A stretch of 52,603 nt of DNA from Maledivibacter halophilus (lineage in GTDB: Bacteria; Bacillota; Clostridia; Peptostreptococcales; Caminicellaceae). The translations under genes were made by a program, and so were the position numbers. Shown piece by piece: positions 24,217-33,300 of this stretch. The notes under the pieces were generated by a model. That model saw nothing but the letters and a program-made list of their open reading frames with translations. It did no database searches and was not told the origin of the DNA. Numbering within the stretch: position 1 is the stretch's first letter; every line of letters begins with the position of its first letter. The stretch is from the NCBI RefSeq assembly GCF_900167445.1, contig NZ_FUZT01000024.1, forward strand, positions 1 to 52,603, given 5' to 3'.

Positions 24217-24495
24217 TTAAGCATTTACCATGTCTTTTAAAGCTTTACCTGCTTTAAATACAGGAGCTTTTGATGCTGGTATCTGAATTACTTGCTCAGG
24301 ATTTCTTGGATTTCTTCCTTGTCTTGCTTTTCTTTCTCTTACATCAAAAGTACCAAATCCAACAAGAGATACCTTTTCTCCGTTTACTAATGACTCCTCA
24401 ACACTTTTCATAAATGAGTTTAAAGCAGCCTCTGCATCTTTTTTTGTTAATCCTGACTTTTCAGCCATGCTTGCAACTAATTGTGCTTTGTTCAT
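24217..24495 (-). CDS. hup: DNA-binding protein HU
   Basis: This 92-residue histone-like protein bends and compacts DNA as a dimer. Hallmarks are MNKAQLVASMAEKSGLTKKD at the start, the beta-arm sequence GRNPRNPEQVIQIPASK with its DNA-intercalating Pro, and the ending AGKALKDMVNA. Length is exactly typical. A strong AAGGAGGTAA site precedes ATG 24495, in keeping with high expression. It sits between yabN/mazG and yabO; terminators on both sides suggest its own transcript. Confidence 0.97.
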   Translation of the reverse strand: MNKAQLVASMAEKSGLTKKDAEAALNSFMKSVEESLVNGEKVSLVGFGTFDVRERKARQGRNPRNPEQVIQIPASKAPVFKAGKALKDMVNA

Positions 24496-24573
24496 AAATG
24501 TTACCTCCTTAGATTAATATAAATTTTATATAATTCAATTTTATTACGTATATGCTATTTCTATCTTTTATTG

Positions 24574-24604
24574 AAAAATCCTTCTTTTTGAGGGATTTTT
24601 TTTT
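24574..24604 (-). terminator. Terminator after mazG/yabN
   Basis: AAAATCC pairs with GGGATTTT around an A/T loop, with T-runs on both sides. It lies 10 bases from the mazG stop codon. Confidence 0.75.
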
Positions 24605-24613
24605 AATTTGGGT

Positions 24614-26080
24614 CTATTTTTCTATTTTTTTTGCCTCATTCCATAAAGAATCCATTTCTTCTAGAGTCATTTCTTCCATTTTTCTATTATTAGCTCTTGC
24701 TGTTTCTTCTATGTATTTAAATCTCATTATAAATTTATCTATTGTATTATTTAATGCCAATTCGGGTCTAACTTTAAAAAATCTTGCCACATTTACTACT
24801 GCAAATAAAAGGTCTCCAATTTCTTCATCTATTTCATTCTTTATATTATTACTTAATGCTTCTTTTAACTCCTGAATCTCTTCATCTACTTTTTCTACTG
24901 CTCCACTTACATCATCCCAGTCAAATCCAACCTTCGCTGCCTTTTGCTGTACTTTATAGCTTTTCATAAGTGAAGGAAACTGTTTGGGTATCCTCATAAG
25001 AGATTCAGTATAGCTCTTTTCTTCTTTTTCTTTACGTTTTATTTCTTCCCAGTTTACCAGCACCTTTTCAGTAGAATCTACATTTAAATTCCCAAATACA
25101 TGGGGATGTCTACTAATAAGTTTACTGCAAATACCTGTAATTACATCAATCATATTAAAATATCCACTTTCACTAGCTATTTGACTATGAAATACAATTT
25201 GCAAAAGTAAATCTCCTAGTTCTTCTTCTAATAAATTCATATCACCTTCTTCTAATGCTTCTAGAACCTCATAACTTTCTTCAATAAGGTATGGTTTAAG
25301 ACTCTGATGATCTTGCTCTTTATCCCAAGGGCAGCCTTCTTTACTTCTTAGTTTTTTCATAATACTTACCAAATTATTCATTTGATATTTTCTTATTATA
25401 GCATTACCAATTCTAGGAACAAATATACTTGTAAGATGATCAAGCCAATCTAATCTATCCAATTCATACAATGGTATATTCACAATTATTTCTTCTCCAG
25501 TAATACCTGCTCCTTTAATTACTGTTATTTCATACTCATCATTATAATATTCCATAAGCTTCAGTTTCACTTCTGAAGCAACATACCTATTGTATACTTG
25601 GGTTATTATTGTATCTACTTCAACATCAGGTTTCTGACTTTCAATCTGCAACCCATCGATTATTTTTAATCCATTTACAGGATCCTTACCCAAAGTATTT
25701 ATTATTGCTTCTATAAAGCTTACTCCTGTCACAAACTCCAGCTTCACATCTTTTCTATTATGGGATTCATCTATAAGCTTTTGAACTGTATTTTCTGCCA
25801 CAAAGGGACTGCCCGGAACTCCATAGACTACTTCTCTATTTTGACATAAACTTAAAAGCTTGTCCACAATTTTATCATAAACTTGTTCAAAATTTTTATT
25901 TGTATCATAAATATTGTCAAAACTCTCTATTTTTATACCTGAAGCTTTAAAAAAATCTACTATAGGATGTTTTTCCGTTCTAAGATATAGAGGATTTGCC
26001 TTTTTTATTTTCTCCATGGCTTCAAGAGTCAGATATTGTTTCCCTCCTGGACCAATTCCAACAACTGTAATTTTTTTCAT
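24614..26080 (-). CDS. yabN: Tetrapyrrole methylase-MazG fusion nucleotide pyrophosphohydrolase, YabN-like
   Basis: This 488-residue two-domain protein starts with a SAM-dependent methylase-like domain (residues 1-220, VVGIGPGGKQYLT at the start, GVPGSPFVAE inside). It ends with a MazG domain (about 235-488) that hydrolyses non-canonical or excess NTPs. The MazG part shows CPWDKEQDH, the metal-binding EESYEVLEALEE and LEEELGDLLLQ, and a second copy with EEIGDLLFAVVN. The architecture is the same as Bacillus YabN. ATG 26080 follows a GAGGTGAT site. It lies between yabM and HU on the minus strand. The methylase domain's real substrate is not known. Confidence 0.93.
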   Translation of the reverse strand: MKKITVVGIGPGGKQYLTLEAMEKIKKANPLYLRTEKHPIVDFFKASGIKIESFDNIYDTNKNFEQVYDKIVDKLLSLCQNREVVYGVPGSPFVAENTVQKLIDESHNRKDVKLEFVTGVSFIEAIINTLGKDPVNGLKIIDGLQIESQKPDVEVDTIITQVYNRYVASEVKLKLMEYYNDEYEITVIKGAGITGEEIIVNIPLYELDRLDWLDHLTSIFVPRIGNAIIRKYQMNNLVSIMKKLRSKEGCPWDKEQDHQSLKPYLIEESYEVLEALEEGDMNLLEEELGDLLLQIVFHSQIASESGYFNMIDVITGICSKLISRHPHVFGNLNVDSTEKVLVNWEEIKRKEKEEKSYTESLMRIPKQFPSLMKSYKVQQKAAKVGFDWDDVSGAVEKVDEEIQELKEALSNNIKNEIDEEIGDLLFAVVNVARFFKVRPELALNNTIDKFIMRFKYIEETARANNRKMEEMTLEEMDSLWNEAKKIEK

Positions 26081-26107
26081 TGTCTTATCACCTCAAATTA
26101 ACTACTT

Positions 26108-26134
26108 ATAAGAAAATTGCATAATTTCCTCTTG
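26108..26134. repeat. R2 fragment upstream of mazG
   Basis: AAGAAAATTGCATAATTTCC is followed by CTTGTGAAACTT, which matches the left half of other R2 copies. It is joined directly to an R1 copy in the same 160-base spacer. Confidence 0.45.
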
Positions 26135-26137
26135 TGA

Positions 26138-26203
26138 AACTTAATTTGTGCATGTACAAATACTAAACATTTTTGGGAGTTTTAGACATGTATAAATAAA
26201 CTG
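26138..26203. repeat. R1 element, copy E (inverted, partial)
   Basis: In reverse orientation to copies A and C, it has TGCATGTACAAATACT, the TGGGAGTTTT loop and ACATGTATAAA. The outer TATAGGG ends are lost or degraded. It lies between yabM and mazG. Confidence 0.6.
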
Positions 26204-26240
26204 TTTTTCTGGAATATCTATACATAGTTTGTATCCTCAA

Positions 26241-27845
26241 TTATTTCCTATAAAAAATCCTAGCTATCTTATAAATCTTTTTACCTCCCGGCATCAATCC
26301 AAAATCTTCTTCATTTAAAGTTTTGGTTAACAAGAGCATTATACCATATACTACCGCTCCTAAGGTTATTGAAATCAATGTAGACTTATTATTACCTAAA
26401 TTAGCATTTATTATTGAATAAGTAAATCTTACGGCTATTGCCATAATAGTTACCGATACAGCTGGCTTCAAAAACACATTAACAAAGTTAAATCTCATAT
26501 TAATATGACTTTTAATATAAATCAAATTTAATATAGCTGCAATTCCATATCCTATTACTGTTGCTATGGCTGCTCCTCTAATAGTTAAAGTAGGTATTCC
26601 TATTAAAATATAACTTAATACAAGTTTCACCAAAGCTCCAACAAATAAATTTCGTACTGGTATAAAGGGCTTTCCAATTCCCTGAAGCACCCCTGTTAAA
26701 GTCTGGTATATAGATAAAAATATAACTCCAAATCCTAAAACAGACAATATTTTACTTGCATTTACAGCACTTTCAATTTGTAAAGGATAAAGAAGAATCA
26801 TTATTGGCTTTGCAAGTATAACAAGTCCTATTGCTGCCGGCAGCCCTATAAGTAATGCTACTCTGAGCCCTGCTTCAACTGTGGTATTTAATGAACGAAT
26901 ATCCCTTCTAGTTACAAAATGAGAAACAGCTGGAACTAAACTTACTTGTATAGCTGCAATTAAAACCTGGGGAAAATTTATCAATGGATTGGCCATTCCC
27001 GTCAATTGTCCAAATAAACTATTGGCCGTATCTTCATCATAACCAATATCTTGAAGTCTTCTCATTATTATTCCTGCATCAATTGTCTGCATTATTGGCA
27101 CAACTGCCGCTCCAATAGCTATGGGAATAGCTATCTTCAACAATTTATTGAGAATAGTAGAAGTATCCTCAATTTCACCTTTAGGTCTAAACTCCCCTTT
27201 TTTCCTTTTATACCTAAAAAATATATACGTTATTATTATTGCTCCAAATAATCCTCCTGCTGAAGCTCCAAAGGCTGCTCCTGCAGCTGCTATTTCCAGC
27301 TTTTTATCTAGCAGTATATAGGCCAAAGCAAGTCCTAATACAACCCGTCCTATTTGTTCTGCTATTTGAGACACAGCAGTTGGTTTCATATTTTGAAGTC
27401 CTTGAAAATATCCTCTAAAGGATGACATTATAGGGACAAAGAAAAGGGCAGGTGCTATTGCCAAGGTTGAATAATATGCCTTTGGATTTTTTAAAAAATA
27501 ATTTGTATAAAATCTAGCTCCAAAGAACAGTAAAGATGATGTAGATATTCCTACAACCAAAAGGGCCATAAAAGAAACTTTAAATATTCTTTCAGCTCCA
27601 TATTCATCCCCAATAGCAATTTTTTCTGATACTAGCTTAGCTATAGCTGTTGGAAAGCCTGCTGTAGATATTACTCCTAATAAAACATAAATAGGGTATG
27701 AGCTTTGGAAATATCCCATACCTTCATCTCCTATTAAATTACCTAAAGGTATTCTAAAAAAAGCTCCTAATATTTTTATTATCATCCCTGCTGCCCCTAA
27801 TATAAAGGCTCCCTTAATAAATGAATTCGAATTGCTTTTTTCCAT
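26241..27845 (-). CDS. yabM: SpoVB/MurJ-type MATE-like polysaccharide flippase, YabM-like
   Basis: This 534-residue integral membrane protein has about 14 hydrophobic helices and belongs to the MOP superfamily of lipid-linked precursor flippases. The N-terminal FIKGAFILGAAGMIIKILGA and the LGNLIGDEGMGYFQSSYP segment are typical of SpoVB/YtgP/YabM proteins. Position between spoVT and yabN supports the YabM subgroup. Its substrate could be a peptidoglycan or spore-wall lipid intermediate; sequence alone cannot say which. ATG 27845 has GGGAGGATA upstream. An R1 repeat lies in its leader. Confidence 0.88.
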   Translation of the reverse strand: MEKSNSNSFIKGAFILGAAGMIIKILGAFFRIPLGNLIGDEGMGYFQSSYPIYVLLGVISTAGFPTAIAKLVSEKIAIGDEYGAERIFKVSFMALLVVGISTSSLLFFGARFYTNYFLKNPKAYYSTLAIAPALFFVPIMSSFRGYFQGLQNMKPTAVSQIAEQIGRVVLGLALAYILLDKKLEIAAAGAAFGASAGGLFGAIIITYIFFRYKRKKGEFRPKGEIEDTSTILNKLLKIAIPIAIGAAVVPIMQTIDAGIIMRRLQDIGYDEDTANSLFGQLTGMANPLINFPQVLIAAIQVSLVPAVSHFVTRRDIRSLNTTVEAGLRVALLIGLPAAIGLVILAKPIMILLYPLQIESAVNASKILSVLGFGVIFLSIYQTLTGVLQGIGKPFIPVRNLFVGALVKLVLSYILIGIPTLTIRGAAIATVIGYGIAAILNLIYIKSHINMRFNFVNVFLKPAVSVTIMAIAVRFTYSIINANLGNNKSTLISITLGAVVYGIMLLLTKTLNEEDFGLMPGGKKIYKIARIFYRK

Positions 27846-27920
27846 ACTATATCCTCCCTAAAATATCCTCTATTTATTATATACAAAGAAATTACAAATA
27901 TAAGTAAATCTATAATCCCA

Positions 27921-28024
27921 TATAGGGATTTAAGTAAAAACTTTAATTTCTTCACATCAAAAGCTCTCAGAACCACTGAGAATTTCATATGTATAAATTA
28001 AGTTTTAAGATTGTTTACTATAGA
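27921..28024. repeat. R1 element, copy B (diverged)
   Basis: It begins TATAGGGATTTAAGTAAA, as in copies A and C, and keeps CATATGTATAAA and AAGTTTTA on the right side. The loop is changed (CTCTCAGAACCACTGAGA) and the right end has decayed to ACTATAG. It lies in the 647-base gap 27846-28492. That gap also holds a terminator at 28217-28250 and a doubtful 61-codon frame at 28291-28476 which lacks a ribosome binding site. Confidence 0.6.
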
Positions 28025-28216
28025 TAACCAACTCTAAAGTATTATAATTTTTCTAGAAAAAATGTAAAAGCATTTATTATTTTCTGTAAAATTTATATTA
28101 AATTCTATTGTTGCTTATCCATAGATATGTAACTGAGAAAGTAAAAAACGAAGCATATTAATTATACCAAAATATATTATATAAGTCCTAATTTTTAATG
28201 TTAAATATTATTTCAT

Positions 28217-28250
28217 TAAAAAAAAGTAGTAACATTATAGTCACTACTTA
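28217..28250 (-). terminator. Terminator between spoVT and yabM
   Basis: On the minus strand AAGTAGTGAC pairs with GTTACTACTT and is followed by a T8 run. It is about 240 bases after the spoVT stop codon. Confidence 0.7.
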
Positions 28251-28492
28251 AATAACAAGATAAATAAATTTTACCAGCTATGCTAATAAATTAAATATTT
28301 AATTTAAAGTGGAATTTAAGGGGTGTTAATATTTCCTTTTCGTTCATATAATAAACTTGTTTTTTATATAGTTTTGAAGGAAAAACACGTTTATAAAAAT
28401 CACTCAAATAAAATATTAAAAAACCCCCGATATAAAAATTAGCACAACAAGTTAATTTATATCTTTTGAAAAACATATAACTTTTGATATTA

Positions 28493-29044
28493 TTAGTGCT
28501 CCATTTGTTTTCCTAGAAATCCAGCAGCAGTTTCAGCAATTTTCAGTTCCAAATCACCCATCAATCTATCAGTGTCCTTTGATAGAAGTATTACTGAACC
28601 TATAGGGTCACCATGGGCAGAAATAGGTGCTATGATCTGGGAAGAATATTTTCCCATATCACTTTCTTCAATGGTAACTGGAACAAGTTTATCTGCTTCA
28701 TTGAATACCATAGAATTTCTTTGTTCAATCATATCTTCTAAATCTTTACTTACTCTTTTTTCTAAATATTCCTTTTTTGAACCACCAGCCAAAGCAATTA
28801 CATTGTCTCTATCCGTAATTAAAGTTATGGCGTTAATTGATTCATTTAAAGACTCTGCATATTCTGTGGCAAATTCATTTAACTCTCCTATAGGTGAATA
28901 TTTCTTTAGTATCACTTCCCCTTCTCTATCTGTAAAAATTTCTAGTGGATCTCCTTCTCTTATTCTTAGCGTCCTTCTAATTTCCTTAGGAATAACAACC
29001 CTACCTAAGTCGTCTATTCTTCGAACTATCCCAGTCGCTTTCAA
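28493..29044 (-). CDS. spoVT: Stage V sporulation transcription regulator SpoVT
   Basis: This 183-residue forespore regulator tunes sigma-G genes in Bacillus. An AbrB-type swapped-hairpin DNA-binding domain fills residues 1-50 (GIVRRIDDLGRVVIPKEIRR). A GAF-like domain follows at about 56-180 (ITLITDRDNVIALAGG, SDMGKYSSQIIAPI). The length matches the family. The start codon is TTG at 29044 with GGAGGG upstream; no better ATG exists. A sigma-G-like promoter lies 47-76 bases before the start. Its place between the mfd region and yabM is the Bacillus order, apart from the inserted foldase gene. Confidence 0.95.
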   Translation of the reverse strand: MKATGIVRRIDDLGRVVIPKEIRRTLRIREGDPLEIFTDREGEVILKKYSPIGELNEFATEYAESLNESINAITLITDRDNVIALAGGSKKEYLEKRVSKDLEDMIEQRNSMVFNEADKLVPVTIEESDMGKYSSQIIAPISAHGDPIGSVILLSKDTDRLMGDLELKIAETAAGFLGKQMEH

Positions 29045-29090
29045 TTGTTTTCCCTCCTAATATCTTTTAAATGAGTTGCTAACATATGGT

Positions 29091-29120
29091 TAGTATTTGT
29101 TCATATATATTTTTTATACA
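29091..29120 (-). promoter_or_regulatory. Sigma-G-like promoter of spoVT
   Basis: TGTATA (29115-29120) and AATACTA (29091-29097) on the minus strand are 17 bases apart. They fit the sigma-F/G consensus (TGMATA or GTATA; CATACTA). Bacillus spoVT is a sigma-G gene, which supports the call. Confidence 0.6.
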
Positions 29121-29158
29121 TATATGGTAAATTTCTTTTTAACTTAAAACTTCAAAAT

Positions 29159-29196
29159 AAAAGAGCCTATGGAGGGCTTCCACAGACTCTTTTTCA
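29159..29196 (-). terminator. Terminator after the prsA-like gene
   Basis: On the minus strand AAAGAGTCTGTGGA pairs with TCCATAGGCTCTTT (two non-Watson-Crick positions), followed by a T-rich tail. It separates the foldase gene from spoVT. Confidence 0.8.
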
Positions 29197-29244
29197 AATC
29201 ATTTTATAGACATGATAAATTCCACAAAATCAACAATACATAAT

Positions 29245-30231
29245 TTACCATTTTAAATTTTCTTCAAACTTTTCAATATTGGCTTTTGCCTTTAACTCTT
29301 CAATTTTCTCAATAAATTTCTCTTGCTTTACTATTTCTTCTACATTTTTTCTTTGAAAGGCTAATTGTTCTTCAGGAGTTTCTTCCTTTAAATCTTCTAA
29401 GGTTTTTTTATCTTCAAGCTTTATTACATGGTATCCATGTTGTGTTTTAACCGGATCACTTATATCTCCAACATTCATTTTAAATGCTGCTTGTTCAAAT
29501 TCTGGAAGCATTTGTCCCCTTTGGAAATATCCTAAATCCCCATTATTTTGCTCGGCACTTGGGTCAGTTGAATTCTCTTTAGCAAGCTTTTCAAAATCTT
29601 CTCCAGCTTCAAGCTTTTCAATTATATCCTTCGCTAGTTTTTCATCATCTACCAATATATGCTTAGCATGAACTTGCACAACATAATCCTTTGTTATCTC
29701 ATTTAGTTTCTCTTGGTCATTTAATCCCAACTCTTCATATAATGCTTTTTCATACTCTTGAACCAATAGCTCCATTTTTATTTGTTTTTTCACAAATTCT
29801 TCATTTAAATTTTTTTCTTCATAAAATTTCTTTAATTCTTCGTCTTGCTCTAAATGTTCTTTGAAGGCATCATAGGTTTCATTCACCTTCGTATCTTCAA
29901 CACTAATTTTTTTATTTTCTGATTCCTGTCTTATTAATTCTTCAGTTATTAATTTGTCTAGTACTTGACCTTTAACTATCTCCAAGACTGTCTTTCCATT
30001 AATTTCTTGACTCCAGATATTTTCTGTATAGTTTTCATTATATATTTTTTCTACTATACTAAAATTCTTTTTAAAAATCTCACTATCAATTTCCTCATTA
30101 TTAACAATTGCAACTGTATTTTCATCGACTTTAGGCTTGTCTGATGCTTTACTACAAGCTGCAACACTTACCGTTAATAGAATTAAAGCCAAAACAATTG
30201 AAACTATCTTCCTGTTTATTTGAATCAACAA
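29245..30231 (-). CDS. PrsA/SurA-like peptidyl-prolyl isomerase lipoprotein
   Basis: This 328-residue foldase is exported and lipid-anchored, and helps secreted proteins fold at the cell surface. A signal peptide (residues 1-25) ends in a lipobox VAAC. The SurA-like N-terminal chaperone region is Glu/Lys-rich and helical (about 40-180). A parvulin rotamase domain (about 185-275) shows VHAKHILVDDEK, GGDLGYFQRGQM-like NGDLGYFQRGQM, and HGYHVIKLEDK. The start appears to be TTG at 30231 (or the next codon, also TTG at 30228); GGAGAGG is close upstream and no ATG is available before the signal peptide. It is placed between mfd and spoVT, where Bacillus has no such gene. Confidence 0.88.
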   Translation of the reverse strand: MLIQINRKIVSIVLALILLTVSVAACSKASDKPKVDENTVAIVNNEEIDSEIFKKNFSIVEKIYNENYTENIWSQEINGKTVLEIVKGQVLDKLITEELIRQESENKKISVEDTKVNETYDAFKEHLEQDEELKKFYEEKNLNEEFVKKQIKMELLVQEYEKALYEELGLNDQEKLNEITKDYVVQVHAKHILVDDEKLAKDIIEKLEAGEDFEKLAKENSTDPSAEQNNGDLGYFQRGQMLPEFEQAAFKMNVGDISDPVKTQHGYHVIKLEDKKTLEDLKEETPEEQLAFQRKNVEEIVKQEKFIEKIEELKAKANIEKFEENLKW

Positions 30232-30308
30232 AATCCTCTCCCTTATTTATAGTTAACATATGTCCTTAGCCCATATGATTTCCATACTACCTATTATATA
30301 TTATATTA

Positions 30309-33300
30309 TCAGCTCTGAAAACCTCTAATTTTTTCTAACATATTAATTATCTCTTTCAACTTTTTGCTTTGGCTTATTTTATAATTATATATATTGTAAA
30401 TAAAGTAAGGTGTATTACTGCAATTAACCATTATCCTTTTCCCAAACTCTTGTGAAATCTTCGCTAATAAATATGGATCTAATTTATATTTATTTGAAAA
30501 CTCAAATTTAAAACCCTTCTTCATCTCTGAAATAGAACTTATTTTAAGCTTTTGTGCTAAAACCTTAATATAGGATATGGAAATAAGATTGTATACTGAT
30601 TCAGGTAGGGTTCCAAATCTATCTTCAATTTCTTCTTCAATATTATATGCATCTTCCTTTTCCCGAATGGAAGCAATCTTTTTATATATTTCTAACTTAT
30701 ATTTTTCATTACTTATATACTTACTAGATATAAAAGCATTTACATTTATATCCAATGATGTTTCCACTATATCTTCTACTTCTTCTCCTTTAAGGGTTTT
30801 AACAGTATCTTCTAATAGCTTACAATATAAATCATATCCAATAGCACCCATATGTCCATGTTGACTAGCTCCCAGCAAGTTTCCCGCTCCTCTTATTTCT
30901 AAATCCTTCATTGCTATTTTAAAGCCAGATCCAAGCTCAGTAAACTCCTTTATAGCTTTAAGCCTTTTTTCAGCAACCTCAGAAAGAACTTTGTCCTTCT
31001 GATAAGTCAGGTAACAATGGGCTATTCTATTACTTCGTCCTACTCGACCCCTCAATTGATAAAGCTGCGAAAGGCCAAATTTATCGGCATCGTATATTAT
31101 CATTGTATTAACATTACCAATATCCAATCCCGTTTCGATTATAGTAGTACAAACTATTACATCAAATTCTCTATTTAAGAAATTTATCATAATTTTTTCA
31201 AGCTTTCTCTCACTCATTTGTCCATGGACATAAGATACTCTAGCTTCCGGAACCATCATTTTTATTTTTGAAGTTATTTTTTCTATATCTTTTACTCTAT
31301 TGTATACGAAATAAACCTGCCCACCTCTTTCTAGCTCCTTGACAATAGCCTCTCTTACCATACCTTCATTATAGGGGGTAACAAAGGTTTCTACCGAATA
31401 CCTATCTTCTGGTGGATCTTCAATTATACTCATATCTCTAATTCCAACAAGGGACATATGCAAAGTCCTAGGTATAGGAGTAGCTGACAGAGTTAAAACA
31501 TCTACATTACCTTTAAGTTTCTTTAATGCCTCCTTATGCTTTACTCCAAATCTTTGTTCTTCATCAACTATTAAGAGTCCTAAATTTTTGAGCTCCGTAT
31601 CCTTTGATAAAAGTCTGTGGGTTCCCACAATAATATCAATAACTCCCGTCCTTAAATCTTCTATAATCTTTTTTTGCTCAGCTGTACTTCTAAATCTACT
31701 AAGCATTTCTATTTCAACTGGAAAATCTTTAAATCTATCGATAAGAGTATTATAATGCTGCTGAGCCAATATTGTTGTAGGTACTAAAAATGCCACCTGT
31801 TTTCCATCCATGATTGCCTTAAACGCTGCTCTTATGGCCACCTCCGTCTTACCAAATCCAACGTCGCCACATAAAAGCCTGTCCATAGGTAGATCTTTTT
31901 CCATGTCCTTTTTTATTTCTTCAATACATCTTAACTGATCAGGGGTTTCTTCATATGGAAACATGTCTTCAAATTGTTTTTGCCACTGAGTATCCTTAGA
32001 AAATGCGTATCCTTTTGTTTCTCTTCTTATTGCATAGAGTTTAAGAAGGTCCTTTGCCATATCTTCTATAGACTTTTTAACCTTATCCTTTGTTTTCCTC
32101 CATTCAGCTCCACCTAATTTATTTAATTTAGGTGCTTTATCTTCTCCTCCAATATACTTTTGAACTAAATCCATCTGATCAATGGGAACATAGAGAAGAT
32201 CGGTTCCTGAGTATTTTATTTTTAGATAATCTTTCTTTATCCCTTCAACCTTTAATTGTTCTATACCAATATATTTTCCTATGCCATGGTTTTCATGTAC
32301 TACATAATCTCCAATACTTAAATCCCTGAAGGTTTTTATCTTTCTTCCCTTTTTGCCAAGCTTCCTTCTCTTAAATTTTTTGGCTAACCCAAATATTTCC
32401 TTTTCGCTTATTACAATGAATTTAGAATTGGTGAATATATAGCCATTTCCAAGAAGCCCTTTAACTATAAAGGCTTGACCTGATAGTATATCTCCTTTTA
32501 GCCCATTAATATATTGACATTCAATCCCCCTATCTTTAAACTCATTTTCAATACTTTTACCCTTCTCTCGGGTTCTACATATTAGTATAATTTTATAGCC
32601 TTTGTATTTCCAATCTTTTATATCCTCACCCAGCAAGTCAATTTTCCCATGATATGAATGCATATCCTTAACTATAAATGACACATTGGAATTGACATTG
32701 AAATCTCTTATTTTTTTAGGAATATTATTTATTAATATGATTTTTTTAGTATTAAGTTTTTTTAATATATCTTCATAGGTTTGAATAATATTATACTGAC
32801 CAGGTAATACTTCACCATTTTCAAGTAATTGTTTAAATCTTTCATTAAAATCATCTATATAGGCCTTAGTTTTTTCCCTTATTCTCATGGGTTCATGTAT
32901 AAATATTAATCCATCATTATCAAAATAATCTAAAAATGTTTCTGGTTTTGAAATGAAATAATGAATATAATTACCTATTCCATCAAAATAAATTTTACTA
33001 TCCAGTTTGGATATTATCTCTTCTATTTTCTCATTTAAATTGTTTTTAAGCTCATTTTTTATTTTCTTCTCATGTTTTTTAAGCTCATTTTTTATTTTTT
33101 TTGTACCCTGTGCTATTGTTTCTTCATCTAAAAGTATCTCTCTAGTAGATTTTACAACTATTTCATTAACCTTTTCAAGTGAAAGCTGAGTCTCAAGATC
33201 AAACGTTCTTATTGAATCTATCTCATCATCAAATAATTCGATCCTTATGGGATGATTATCAATGAAAGAATAGAAATCTATTATACCACCTCTTACACTA

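Noticed and set aside
27797..27988. 63-codon frame upstream of and overlapping yabM
   Set aside because: It runs through an R1 repeat and overlaps the start of yabM in another frame; no ribosome binding site.
28291..28476. 61-codon minus-strand frame downstream of spoVT
   Set aside because: No ribosome binding site before its ATG, strongly aromatic and Lys-rich composition expected from AT-rich DNA, and it lies between the spoVT stop and a terminator, most likely in untranslated RNA.
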